The notes beneath the pieces were generated by a model, which was given only the letters and a program-made list of their open reading frames with translations, was not told the DNA's origin and ran no database searches. A program made the translations under genes and the position numbers. This document shows positions 16,524 through 25,728 of a stretch of 64,000 bases of DNA, piece by piece. Numbering within the stretch: position 1 is the stretch's first letter; the number at the start of each line of letters is the position of its first letter. The stretch is from Leeuwenhoekiella sp. MAR_2009_132 (GTDB taxonomy: Bacteria; Bacteroidota; Bacteroidia; Flavobacteriales; Flavobacteriaceae): assembly GCF_000687915.1 (NCBI RefSeq), contig NZ_JHZY01000004.1:1064001-1128000 (forward strand), given 5' to 3'.

Positions 16524-17957
16524 TTAATTATCCCACCAGACTTTAGTGTTTATTGAATCATCATCTCCCAGTAATTCTAAAGCTGCACCATAATTTGATG
16601 CATTACTTATTTGTACATCAGAAGGGTATTGAAAACGAGCCGGCATAATACCGTCATTAAGCATAGCTTCTGTTGTAGGCAACACGGGTAAACCTGTTCT
16701 GCGGTACTCAAACCACTGCTGGTAATCTACAAAGTAGAGCGCAAAATATTTTTGCAGTAAGATTTGCGCTAAAGTCCCATCGTAAGCTGCCGCCGGATTT
16801 GCAAAATAGTCTGGAGTAATCTCTGTTTCCAGTTGCTCGATTGCTCCTTTAACGCCATTTTGATAATGTACTTCTGCATTAGAAGTATAACCGCGCTGCG
16901 CCATTTCTGCCTTTATAAATTCTACTTCTGCGTAGGTAAAAAGAAATATCTGCATCGGGTTTTCTACCTGCTCTCTGTTTAAGTTGCTGGCATCATAATC
17001 AAATTGTGATTCGCTACCTGCATAGGCACTAGGAATACCCTTGTATCCTAAAGATACACCGGCAAGATCTTTTGCTTCTGTCGCAATAATAGGTCTGCGC
17101 GGATCTTCTAGTGCATTTAAATTATCAACAAAGAAAGAGGCCATTTTTGTACCTAATGGAAAATCTTGTGGTCGACCCCAAGGTGATACATTAGGCGTGA
17201 TACCCGTAACTTGTAAAATGGCAGATTCTGCTGTGCTTTCAAAAACAGGATAGGTCGCCGGGTTATTTATCATCGCCGCCAGCTTTGTAAACGCACCGGT
17301 TTCAGTACGGTTAGAAATACGCAGTAACAAACGCATGTGCACAGCATTAGTAAGCTTCTGCCACAGTTCTATATCATTATGAAATAAAATATCTTCTGCA
17401 TAAACCATATCCAGACTGGTATCGTAAATAGAATTTGCCCGCTCCAGATCTTCCAGAATAGTCTCATAAACTGTCTGCTGACTGTCAAAACTCGGGTAGA
17501 AGTTTCCTTCTTCTCCATTTACTGCTTCGGTCATAGGTACAGGGCCAAAAAGATCGGTAAGATTTGAGTAACACATCGCTTTAAGCGTAAGTGCGATAGC
17601 CTCATAATTAGGATCTTCGGCAGCAATAGATGCAAGTTGCATTTCTTTAATATTATTCAACCACTTGTAATAATAATACCACGATGAGTTACCTATATTT
17701 TGACTTACATCATACCGGTGTAATCCCCCAGAAACACTAGGGAAAGGCAGCGTTACCTGCATTAAGTCAAAAGTAATCCCGTGAGCTCTGCCTGCATTAT
17801 GACTTGCCAGACCATAAATAATAGGATTAATTAACGTCCCAGGACTTATCTCTGCAATACGGTTAGGGTCTTCATTTATTTCTTCAAAATTACTGGTACA
17901 AGCTGTCAGAAACATCAAGAAGCTTAAACCTGCAAAAAGTGTTTTTAAATTTTTCAT
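16524..17957 (-). CDS. SusD/RagB-like surface nutrient-binding lipoprotein
   Basis: 477 residues with a lipoprotein signal peptide ending at FLTAC. The tract NEDPNRIAEISPGTLINP is the classical opening of the SusD-like_2 subfamily, followed by TPR-like helices. It binds the substrate at the cell surface and forms a lid on the SusC channel. It starts 9 bases after the SusC gene. SusD-like_2 proteins often serve non-glycan ligands such as peptides or phospho-compounds, which agrees with the phosphoesterase downstream. Confidence 0.88.
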   Translation of the reverse strand: MKNLKTLFAGLSFLMFLTACTSNFEEINEDPNRIAEISPGTLINPIIYGLASHNAGRAHGITFDLMQVTLPFPSVSGGLHRYDVSQNIGNSSWYYYYKWLNNIKEMQLASIAAEDPNYEAIALTLKAMCYSNLTDLFGPVPMTEAVNGEEGNFYPSFDSQQTVYETILEDLERANSIYDTSLDMVYAEDILFHNDIELWQKLTNAVHMRLLLRISNRTETGAFTKLAAMINNPATYPVFESTAESAILQVTGITPNVSPWGRPQDFPLGTKMASFFVDNLNALEDPRRPIIATEAKDLAGVSLGYKGIPSAYAGSESQFDYDASNLNREQVENPMQIFLFTYAEVEFIKAEMAQRGYTSNAEVHYQNGVKGAIEQLETEITPDYFANPAAAYDGTLAQILLQKYFALYFVDYQQWFEYRRTGLPVLPTTEAMLNDGIMPARFQYPSDVQISNASNYGAALELLGDDDSINTKVWWDN

Positions 17958-17966
17958 CTTAGTCTT

Positions 17967-20900
17967 TTATAAGTTTACTTTAAGATTAAAACCATAAGTT
18001 GCCGGTGATGGCATTTGTCCCATTTCGATACCTGGTAAAATCGTATCGCCATTTAAAGCTGCAGTCTCAGGGTCATAAATCGGGAAATCTGAAACGGTTG
18101 CCAGATTACGACCAAAAATGGAGATATTGAGTGCTGTAATACCGCTGTTACCTAATAAACGTTTAGGAAATGCGTACTGCAAACTCACCTCTCTAAGCTT
18201 TAAAAATGAAGCATCAAATGAGTTAGATTCTACATTTGCCCGGCGGTAATACCGGTTGTACCAGTCTGGAGTAATTGCCTCAGTCGTGTTTGGACTATAA
18301 GTACCCTCTTCATTTAAAACAACACCATCACCTACAATAAACCCTTCTTCACGACCTTCAAAGGTGGAGCGCAGTTTACCTTGTTGCGTAAGTTTATGAT
18401 GTGTCTGTGAATAAATAATACCACCATACTGCCCGTCTAACATAACATTAAGGGTTACCGGCCCAAAATTAAAGCTGTTATATAATCCTGCTTTCCAGTC
18501 TGGACTTGCATCGCCTATATATTCTATCTCGTCTGGATATGCTGGTAATCCCGCATTATCATAAACAATCTCACCATCTGGAGAACGCACAAAACCATAA
18601 CCATAAATCGCAGTTGTCGTACCTCCTACTTTTGCCAGTAAGGTTGCGTTACCACCAGAACCTATTTCTTGCTGACCGTCTATCCCGTCTGCAAGCTCCA
18701 TAACTTTGTTCCAGTTTCTGGAGAAAGTAAGTGTGCTGCTCCATTTAAATTTTTTTGTGTCAAAAATCTTTCCGGTTAGCGTTAATTCTACACCTCGGTT
18801 ACGTACTTCACCAGAATTTAAAACTCCAGAGCTATACCCCGTTGTAATATCTAGCGGCACTGAGATAATTTGGTTTTTAGTAAGTGTTTGATAAACGGTC
18901 GCATCCAGATTAAGTCTGTTTTTAATCAGTCGCGCTTCTAGACCTGTTTCAAAACTGGTAGTTATTTCGGGTTTAAAATTTCCATTATAAAGGTTTGTAG
19001 GAACTGTTGCAGAACTTGGAAATGCACTCTGACTGTAGTACTTACTCGTCTTATACGGATCTGTATCGTTACCTACCTCTGCAAATGAAAAACGGTATTT
19101 TAAATAATCTACAGCCTGCGGAAGCTCAAAAACTTCAGATAAAATAATACTTGCATTGGCTGAAGGATAAAAGAAAGAGTTATTAGCTGTAGGAAGTGTA
19201 CTCGACCAGTCGTTTCTCCCGGTTACATCAAGGAACAATTTATTTTCAAAAGAAAGAGAAACTAAACCGTAAAGACTGTTTACCTTTTTGTTTTTATCAT
19301 ACGTCTGCACAATAGGATTGTTAATTCCGTTTGCAAGTTTATAAACTGCCGGTACCACAAGGCCATCTACAGATGCATCGGTACGACGGTATTTATAGTC
19401 CATTGCATTACCACCTACAGAAGCCGATAAACCTATTTTTTGTGAAAGGTCATTTTTATAACTCAATAAAAAGTCTGTATTTACTTCTTGTTTCCAGATA
19501 TCCTGCGTCTCGTAAAATCCATTTTTATAGCGATTAATGCTATATGGTCGTATTTGCTCACGATCTTGATTATACGTATTTAAAGAAGCACGTAACATTA
19601 AATCAAGATTAGGAGCCAGATGTATATTCGAAAATATATTACCTACAATTTGGCTGCTTGCAAGCGGGTTTGTTGCTTCGTAAGCAATTAAATAGGGGTT
19701 GTCTATATAGGAGCTAAAAGGCTGTATCTGCTGAATTTGATTTTGCCCTTCCTGCCAGATGGGTCTTAGCCAATCAAGATCAACATTAGGGTTCTGGAAA
19801 ATCATAAAATAAGCGATTGAACCATTGTTGTAACCTGTACTCGGCAGATTATCACTGCTTCGGTTGTTGTAATTAACCACCGAACCTATCTTAATATGTT
19901 CTGAAATCTGATAGTTAGAGTTTATAGAAGCCGTAACTCGCTCATAACCGGTATTTGGCATAATCCATTCATTCTTAGAGTGCCCTACAGAAAGTCGCAT
20001 CGACCCTTTATCGTTTCCTCCTTGAAGAGAAAGGTTATTTGTAAAAGTTATTCCGGTACGCCAAAAATCTTTACGATTATCTTTATAGGCAGTCCACGGC
20101 TGGCGTTCTAGCGATTGACCTTCAACCGTAGGGTCATATTGATAATATTCTTGTCCGTCAAAGCGAGGTCCCCAGGCACTACTTGTACTCCCCGTATTGT
20201 TGCCATCTTCAGAACCGCCATACGAGTAATAAGGATCACCCGCGGCATTAAAACTTTTACCTGTACCTTGCCCGTATTCATATTGCCAATCTGGCCAGCG
20301 CTGTATTACATCAAGATTTACGCTTGAGTTATACGTAAGTCCCAGTCCTGTAGTTTGCTTACCCGATTTTGTTGTAATTACGAGAGCACCATTAGCAGCA
20401 CGACTACCATAAAGTGCCGTTGCACCGGGACCTTTTAAAACAGTAACACTTTCTATATCATCAAGATTTAAATCTGAAATACCATTTCCATAATCTATAG
20501 GAGAATCTTCTCCAATATAGGATGCCGAAGAGCCAGAAGTTGTCATTTCACTATTTACAGGAACACCGTCAACGACGATTAAAGCATTATTTCCGTTAGG
20601 ATTTAACGAGTTGTTACCGCGTAATGTGATTTGTTGTGAGTTTAAAGGACCAGAACCTGATGAAACAATATTTAAACCCGCAACTTTACCTTTTAATCCA
20701 GAAGACCAGTTGGTGGGCATAGTCTGCGACAGATTATCGGCATTAATTGTCGCTTGAGAGAATCCGAGTCTTTTTTCTTCTCTCTTAATTCCTAATGCTG
20801 TAACTACTACTTCGTTAAGAGCATTTACATTAGCTTCCAGAACTATTGTCATTGCTGCACCGGTTTGTGCTGCTACTGTTTGTGTTTCAAAACCTATAAA

Positions 20901-21410
20901 TGAAACTTCTAGAACTGCAGAATTTGTAAGAGAGATATTAAAGAGACCGTCAAAATCTGTAGTCACTCCGTTACCTGTACCTTGCTCCATTACTGTTGCT
21001 CCCGGTAAAGGAACACCTTCTTTATCTACTACTTTACCGGTAACCACTTGTTGACTGGCAGACTTTAATACGGTAATCGTATTATTGATTTGAGTAAATC
21101 GTAATCCGGTTTGCGTCGTGATTTTCCTTAATACAGAATCTAAACTTTCGTGAGTCGTCGAAAGTGTAATTGGGCTTGCTGTTTGTGATAAAGCGCTATC
21201 AAAAACAAATGTAAATTGAGTTTGCCTCTCTATGGCAGAAAAGGTTTCAGTAAGAGAAGCATCAGTTAGTTTTGTGGTTACGTAAACGTCTTTTAAATCC
21301 TGGTTTGTGTTAGGTGCTGCGTATGTGAAATTCACAAAACACAGTATAAATGCTAAAAATTCTATTTTCCGAAAGCGTAACTTTCTTAAAAATTGTAGTT
21401 TAGTTTTCAT
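17967..21410 (-). CDS. SusC/RagA-like TonB-dependent transporter with STN domain
   Basis: 1147 residues from the chosen start; a longer frame reaches 21446, but the ATG at 21410 directly precedes a good signal peptide (KTKLQFLRKLRFR then a hydrophobic core). Domains in order: STN/secretin-TonB short N-terminal domain (about 35-105), carboxypeptidase-regulatory-like domain (about 115-195, GKVVDKEGVPLPGATV), plug with SusC signature, and a beta-barrel. The STN domain is the signal-input module that contacts FecR-type anti-sigma factors. The sigma and FecR genes upstream complete that pathway. It pairs with the SusD gene 9 bases downstream. Substrate is inferred from the linked phosphoesterases. 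Confidence 0.88.
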   Translation of the reverse strand: MKTKLQFLRKLRFRKIEFLAFILCFVNFTYAAPNTNQDLKDVYVTTKLTDASLTETFSAIERQTQFTFVFDSALSQTASPITLSTTHESLDSVLRKITTQTGLRFTQINNTITVLKSASQQVVTGKVVDKEGVPLPGATVMEQGTGNGVTTDFDGLFNISLTNSAVLEVSFIGFETQTVAAQTGAAMTIVLEANVNALNEVVVTALGIKREEKRLGFSQATINADNLSQTMPTNWSSGLKGKVAGLNIVSSGSGPLNSQQITLRGNNSLNPNGNNALIVVDGVPVNSEMTTSGSSASYIGEDSPIDYGNGISDLNLDDIESVTVLKGPGATALYGSRAANGALVITTKSGKQTTGLGLTYNSSVNLDVIQRWPDWQYEYGQGTGKSFNAAGDPYYSYGGSEDGNNTGSTSSAWGPRFDGQEYYQYDPTVEGQSLERQPWTAYKDNRKDFWRTGITFTNNLSLQGGNDKGSMRLSVGHSKNEWIMPNTGYERVTASINSNYQISEHIKIGSVVNYNNRSSDNLPSTGYNNGSIAYFMIFQNPNVDLDWLRPIWQEGQNQIQQIQPFSSYIDNPYLIAYEATNPLASSQIVGNIFSNIHLAPNLDLMLRASLNTYNQDREQIRPYSINRYKNGFYETQDIWKQEVNTDFLLSYKNDLSQKIGLSASVGGNAMDYKYRRTDASVDGLVVPAVYKLANGINNPIVQTYDKNKKVNSLYGLVSLSFENKLFLDVTGRNDWSSTLPTANNSFFYPSANASIILSEVFELPQAVDYLKYRFSFAEVGNDTDPYKTSKYYSQSAFPSSATVPTNLYNGNFKPEITTSFETGLEARLIKNRLNLDATVYQTLTKNQIISVPLDITTGYSSGVLNSGEVRNRGVELTLTGKIFDTKKFKWSSTLTFSRNWNKVMELADGIDGQQEIGSGGNATLLAKVGGTTTAIYGYGFVRSPDGEIVYDNAGLPAYPDEIEYIGDASPDWKAGLYNSFNFGPVTLNVMLDGQYGGIIYSQTHHKLTQQGKLRSTFEGREEGFIVGDGVVLNEEGTYSPNTTEAITPDWYNRYYRRANVESNSFDASFLKLREVSLQYAFPKRLLGNSGITALNISIFGRNLATVSDFPIYDPETAALNGDTILPGIEMGQMPSPATYGFNLKVNL

Positions 21411-21455
21411 TTTAATAATGGCTCTTATTTGTCGATTTGTAGTCATAAATTAATT

Positions 21456-21488
21456 AAGCCCATTTCTGTTAGAGCAGTTATGGGTTTT
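21456..21488 (-). terminator. Hairpin between fecR-like and susC-like genes, possible attenuator
   Basis: Arms AACCCAT and ATGGGCTT (minus strand, one G-U pair) enclose a 17-base loop, followed by a weak T-rich tract. It lies six bases after the FecR stop codon. It would reduce read-through from sigma/fecR into susC, or separate basal from induced transcription. Confidence 0.4.
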
Positions 21489-21494
21489 TTGATT

Positions 21495-22427
21495 TTAGTT
21501 GGAGGAGTTTTCTCTTATAACAAAGTGCTTTTGGGTTAGCGTTTCTATGGTTAGGTTGTTGATTAAGGCTATGCTTCTTAAAACATTTTCTAGCGGTTCT
21601 TCTTTAAATTTTCCGGTGATTTTTAAGTTTTCGATTTCTTTATTCTCAAAGTCAATTTGCACATCATACCAGTTTTCTAATATCGCTGCTGTCTTAGCCA
21701 GGCTTGTGCCGTGAAGGGAGATAATATTTTTTGTCCAGGCAATTTTATCCTCACTATTTACTGGAGACTGCAGAGCAGCCGCTGAATCTTTAAATAATAC
21801 CTGCTGGTTTTTCTGAAGATAAACTGCCTCTTGCGTACGTGTATTACGCACTGAAACTTTACCACTGCTTACAGTAACCGTTACTTCATTTTGGTTATAA
21901 CTATGTATGTTGAATGTGGTACCAAGAACCTGAGTTTCTACTGCTCCTGTAGTAATGCTAAAAGGATGCTCTGGGTCGCGCTGAACCTCAAAAAAGGCTT
22001 CACCTGTGAGTGCTACTGTTCTATGGGTTTTAAAATTTTTAAGATAGCTAATGCGAGAATTTGAATTGAGAAATACTCTTGAGCCGTCTGCAAGCAGCAC
22101 AGTACGCTTCTCCCCTCTAGATGTACTTTCTATAATAAGGCGACCATTATATAAATAATTAGATAATACTCCTACCCCTATTATAGCCACAAAAATGGCT
22201 GCATAAGCCATAATTTTTCTGTGGGTGAAACGTGGTTGCTTAGGCTTAATCTTAGCATTGATTGCTTTAAGTATGCGTTTTTTATTTTTAGGAGTACTAG
22301 GAACCTTAAGATTTAAAGAGGCCTTTTCTGCACCTTCTATAAAAGAAAGCAACGCCAATTCTTCTACTTCACTTGTTTGTCTTAATTCGTACTTTTTGGC
22401 TAATTCTAATAATTCTTTTCGCGTCAA
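21495..22427 (-). CDS. FecR-type anti-sigma factor
   Basis: 310 residues: an N-terminal cytoplasmic part (1-70) that binds sigma, a single membrane helix (about 72-93), a periplasmic FecR domain (about 98-190, containing VLLADGSRVFLNSNSRI) and a C-terminal DUF4974-type domain (about 240-305, LKITGKFKEEPLENVLRSI). It lies between the ECF sigma gene and the STN-containing SusC, the standard order of Bacteroidota cell-surface signalling systems. Ligand occupancy of SusC is passed to FecR, which releases or activates sigma. Confidence 0.9.
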   Translation of the reverse strand: MTRKELLELAKKYELRQTSEVEELALLSFIEGAEKASLNLKVPSTPKNKKRILKAINAKIKPKQPRFTHRKIMAYAAIFVAIIGVGVLSNYLYNGRLIIESTSRGEKRTVLLADGSRVFLNSNSRISYLKNFKTHRTVALTGEAFFEVQRDPEHPFSITTGAVETQVLGTTFNIHSYNQNEVTVTVSSGKVSVRNTRTQEAVYLQKNQQVLFKDSAAALQSPVNSEDKIAWTKNIISLHGTSLAKTAAILENWYDVQIDFENKEIENLKITGKFKEEPLENVLRSIALINNLTIETLTQKHFVIRENSSN

Positions 22428-22527
22428 AATGAGTTCCTTTTACAAGTAAGTCACATTTTGTAAGCTGTACACGTAGTGTTAAAATGGCATTTAATGTTTT
22501 GTTTAAATGATCTTAATTTTATTTACA

Positions 22528-23106
22528 TTACTGAAACATTAAGATAACCATAAGCGAAAGCTCTGTTGCAGAAAGTGAAGCCTTGAGTTGCTTCAAAGCA
22601 TCGCTAATGTGCTTTTCTACAGTGCGTATAGAAATATTTAGCTTTTTTGCGATCTCAGCATTTGTGTAATCTTCAAATCGGCTTAGGATAAAGACTTTTT
22701 TACAGCGGGGAGCGAGTTTGCTTATTTCTGAATCAATTAGCGCTTCAAAGTCGTTGTATTCTAACAAGCACTCAGATTTAGCAGGAATTGCAATTGATCT
22801 TAAGACTTGTTCGTGTTGAGGTTTAAATTTGAGATTGCGTAAGTAAGTAATTGCTTTATATTTTACAGCCCTAAGGAGGTATCCTTCTAGATTGATAATA
22901 GGTGTATTTTTAGATTTTTCCCAAAGACTTACAAAAACCTCCTGCACAATATCTTCACATATTTCTTCTTCAGAATAAATCTTGAATGCATAAGTATACA
23001 GACGTTTCCAATATTTGTCAAATATTAAATTAAAGGCACGATGACGATCTTTGTTGAGGAGAAGTTGGAGCTCTAAATCTGTATAGCTGGTAAGGTGGGC
23101 TTGCAT
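22528..23106 (-). CDS. ECF-type RNA polymerase sigma-70 factor
   Basis: 192 residues from the chosen ATG (23106); an upstream ATG at 23136 adds ten unlikely residues. Region 2 spans FDKYWKRLYTYAFKI and ICEDIVQEVFVSLWEK. Region 4 is a helix-turn-helix, LAPRCKKVFILSRFEDYTN through ISIRTVEKHISDALKQLK (each part under 20). The type is the Bacteroidota ECF family that partners with FecR proteins. It starts the operon; FecR follows after 100 bases. It likely drives SusC and downstream genes, and possibly itself. Confidence 0.9.
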   Translation of the reverse strand: MQAHLTSYTDLELQLLLNKDRHRAFNLIFDKYWKRLYTYAFKIYSEEEICEDIVQEVFVSLWEKSKNTPIINLEGYLLRAVKYKAITYLRNLKFKPQHEQVLRSIAIPAKSECLLEYNDFEALIDSEISKLAPRCKKVFILSRFEDYTNAEIAKKLNISIRTVEKHISDALKQLKASLSATELSLMVILMFQ

Positions 23107-23226
23107 AATCTTTTGGTTAAAACAAAAGAAATACATCGCTGCACTTTCTCATAATAAAAGGCTTTACCTTTTGGTTAAGAATATGCTTTTGAAATGTAGG
23201 CCAGCTATCATACATTACCTTTATTT

Positions 23227-24072
23227 CTATTCATTCAATCTAACTTCTAGAATAGTAGCCATTTTACCGTGAGCTTCATTAGATATAAATAACCTGCCAT
23301 CTGGACTAAACGTTATTCCTTCCGGTTGCGCAAAGTCGTCTTTATCGAGTTTAAATACGTTTTTAATGTCACCATTCTTATTCATAATAAGAAGCTTTGG
23401 ATTTACACCTTCAAGCACGTAAAGTTCCCCGGTTTTAGGGTGTACCGCCAGATCTGAAGGTCTAAACGTTTTATAACTTTTCTTCTCTTCATAATCCTTT
23501 AGCGCCTTGTCCTTCATATCTACTTTAAAGATTAAATCTGAAAGCATAGCTTGCCCTTTCAAATCAAAAGCATAAACACCTTTAATATTTTCATCATTGG
23601 GGTCTTCATCTTTAGGGGCTGTTAACAGACGATTATTCTTCGCATCTAATGCTAACGTTTCAACGTTATTTTTATGAGACATTTTAGATTGATAAGTCTT
23701 TGTGATTATTTGATCTGACTGGTAATTGAGTGCTTCAAAAAGCAAACCGTCACTGCGCATTACATAGGCATTTTTACCATTTACCGCAATTCCTTCATAA
23801 TCGCCATCGTCTGCAAACTCAATTTCTTTAGTAATTTTTTTTGCCTTTAAGTCGTAGATGTAAATGATACCATCTTCATCTTCAATAGCTGCAAGTTTAT
23901 CATCACCTATCCAATCTATGCCCGACACTTCGCGTAATGCGTCAGGAAGCTCCCAGCTGTTTACAATTGTTAAATCGTGTTTCTTGACATTTTCTGAAAG
24001 CTGCTGCGGATTATAATAAGCCGAAAACACTACTATTGCCAATACCAGACTTATATATTTTAAATAATTCAT
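23227..24072 (-). CDS. SdiA-regulated-domain secreted beta-propeller protein
   Basis: 281 residues with an N-terminal hydrophobic signal or anchor (about 5-20). The body reads as repeated four-stranded blades: WELPDALREVSGIDWIGDD, GDYEGIAVNGKNAYV, FRPSDLAVHPKTGELYVLEG and PEGITFSPDGRLFISNEA. These match the SdiA-regulated/NHL-like propeller family of Bacteroidota, whose role is unknown; calcium-linked phytase-like propellers are structural relatives. It stands alone on the minus strand, divergent from the MFS transporter gene. Confidence 0.75.
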   Translation of the reverse strand: MNYLKYISLVLAIVVFSAYYNPQQLSENVKKHDLTIVNSWELPDALREVSGIDWIGDDKLAAIEDEDGIIYIYDLKAKKITKEIEFADDGDYEGIAVNGKNAYVMRSDGLLFEALNYQSDQIITKTYQSKMSHKNNVETLALDAKNNRLLTAPKDEDPNDENIKGVYAFDLKGQAMLSDLIFKVDMKDKALKDYEEKKSYKTFRPSDLAVHPKTGELYVLEGVNPKLLIMNKNGDIKNVFKLDKDDFAQPEGITFSPDGRLFISNEAHGKMATILEVRLNE

Positions 24073-24303
24073 AACTCGTTATTTTAATTTTTCTCTTAGG
24101 CCAACAATTCAATCTACCGTATAGCAGTAAAGTTCGTGAGCCTAAATTTAGTTTCTCTTAAAAGGATGCAAATCTTGTGCCTTAGCCCTGTTTGCAGATT
24201 ACTAATCATAAGTTTTACGGGGTTTTGGTCAATTAAAGTGGTTTCTAATGCCTACTTATTCTGATTTATTTAAAAATCGAAAAGTGTTTTGTCAAAATCT
24301 ACG

Positions 24304-24330
24304 TTGTAGCTTCGGGGTTTAGTAATTTCG
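24304..24330 (+). promoter_or_regulatory. Candidate promoter of the MFS transporter gene
   Basis: A -33 TTG (24304-24306) and a -7 TAATTTCG (24323-24330) are spaced by 16 bases. The -7 differs from the Bacteroidota consensus TAnnTTTG by one base, and the spacing is slightly short. The gene starts 37 bases further on. Confidence 0.4.
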
Positions 24331-24367
24331 CAAAGACAACGCGAATCTTTCCATCAAAAAATTATTT

Positions 24368-25588
24368 GTGAAAAGCCTTATTTATTTTTTAAAACACAAT
24401 TATAAATCGGCAAGTTTTGGGTGGTCGCTTACCTTTCTATCCAGCTTCGGACAAACGTTTTTAATATCGCTTTATGTACCCGAACTGCTTAAAACCTTTA
24501 AGATTTCTGAAGGCACCTTTGGCAGTATTTACGCTTTGGGTACGGTAATCGCTTCGGTCATTTTAATTTCTGTAGGACATACCATAGACCACAAGCCCGT
24601 AAAAAAAGTAGTCTTTTTAAATATTGTGGGGCTAATAGCCTCCTGTCTAATTCTTAGTATTTCTACCCATCATATTAGTCTCTTAATTCTTGCAATGATA
24701 GGTTTACGCCTTACAGGACAAGGTATGATGAGTCATATTAGCCAGACCGTTATGAGCCGCTATTATGGTGCTAACCGCGGAAAAGCGTTAAGTATTGCGG
24801 CTTTAGGATTCCCAATGGGAGAAGCGCTGTTTCCTATTTGCATTACAACACTCATACTCACTTTTGGTTTTGAATTTGCCGCTCAGGCAAGTGCGGCGAT
24901 TCTTCTTTTATATTTGCTTTTTTTAAGTTTTAAGGACTTAAGTTATTTTGATGAACAATCTCAGGTCGCCAAAAGGCCGGGTTTTAAAATGCTTGCTAAA
25001 GATTTTGGGACGATCTTAAAAGATAAACGTTTTAGCGTGCTTATGCCTTCTACATTTATGTTGAGTTTTACTTCTACAGCGATTTTCCTGTATCAATACA
25101 CCTTTGTTGAAGAAAAAGGCTGGTCAGTTTCATTGTACGCAGCTTTTTTTACCGGCTACGCAATTACCCGATTTTTGATGTCTATCGTAGGTGGGTTATG
25201 GGTAGATAAATTTACTGCTAAAAAGCTATATCGGTTTTTCCTGATTCCGCAGGCATTAGGCTTATTACCGTTTGCTTTTATGGAAAGTATCTGGGGTGCC
25301 TTACTATTTCTTATTATGACCGGCATTACTACAGGTGTGGCAGGTACCGTAAAATCTGCAGTACTCGCTGAAGTTTATGGTACTCAAAAACTAGGTGCTG
25401 TAAACAGTTTATTCTCGATGGCTATGATTTTAAGTACAGCACTCGCGCCTTTACTTATAGGTTTTCTAATAGATCAGAGTGTTGCTTTCCCGTATTTGAT
25501 ACTAACCCTTTTTGGATTACTGGTTTTGGCGATAGTAAATTCGCAGCGCTTAAGCCAAATTCAACCCGCCGATGTAACTAATGAATAG
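24368..25588 (+). CDS. MFS transporter, 12 membrane segments
   Basis: 406 residues beginning at a GTG. Twelve hydrophobic segments in two halves are separated by a cytoplasmic loop near residue 205 (FKMLAKDFGTILKDKRF). The tract GHTIDHKPVKKVVF between segments 2 and 3 is the MFS A-like motif (G-x-x-x-D-x-x). No binding residues allow a substrate to be named. It opens the plus-strand glucan locus; a short gap separates it from the regulator gene. Inner-membrane uptake of glucose or a short oligosaccharide produced by the locus is inferred from position. Confidence 0.82.
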   Translation: MKSLIYFLKHNYKSASFGWSLTFLSSFGQTFLISLYVPELLKTFKISEGTFGSIYALGTVIASVILISVGHTIDHKPVKKVVFLNIVGLIASCLILSISTHHISLLILAMIGLRLTGQGMMSHISQTVMSRYYGANRGKALSIAALGFPMGEALFPICITTLILTFGFEFAAQASAAILLLYLLFLSFKDLSYFDEQSQVAKRPGFKMLAKDFGTILKDKRFSVLMPSTFMLSFTSTAIFLYQYTFVEEKGWSVSLYAAFFTGYAITRFLMSIVGGLWVDKFTAKKLYRFFLIPQALGLLPFAFMESIWGALLFLIMTGITTGVAGTVKSAVLAEVYGTQKLGAVNSLFSMAMILSTALAPLLIGFLIDQSVAFPYLILTLFGLLVLAIVNSQRLSQIQPADVTNE

Positions 25589-25673
25589 TTTAGCTTAAGA
25601 TTAAAATCAATATTGGCGTCAGGTTACTGCTTTTTAATAATTTTAAAACCTGTTAGGTACTCTATAGAATTAA

Positions 25674-25728
25674 GATTACCTATACCATCACAATTTATTG
25701 TGCCTGCCATCTGTTAATACAGGTAATC
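25674..25728 (+). promoter_or_regulatory. Nested inverted repeats in the leader of the regulator gene
   Basis: Outer arms GATTACCT (25674-25681) and AGGTAATC (25721-25728) enclose a perfect CACAATTTATTGTG palindrome (25689-25702). The right outer arm ends exactly one base before the ATG at 25729. As RNA, the outer stem would sequester the start region; as DNA, the inner palindrome could be an operator. Confidence 0.5.
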
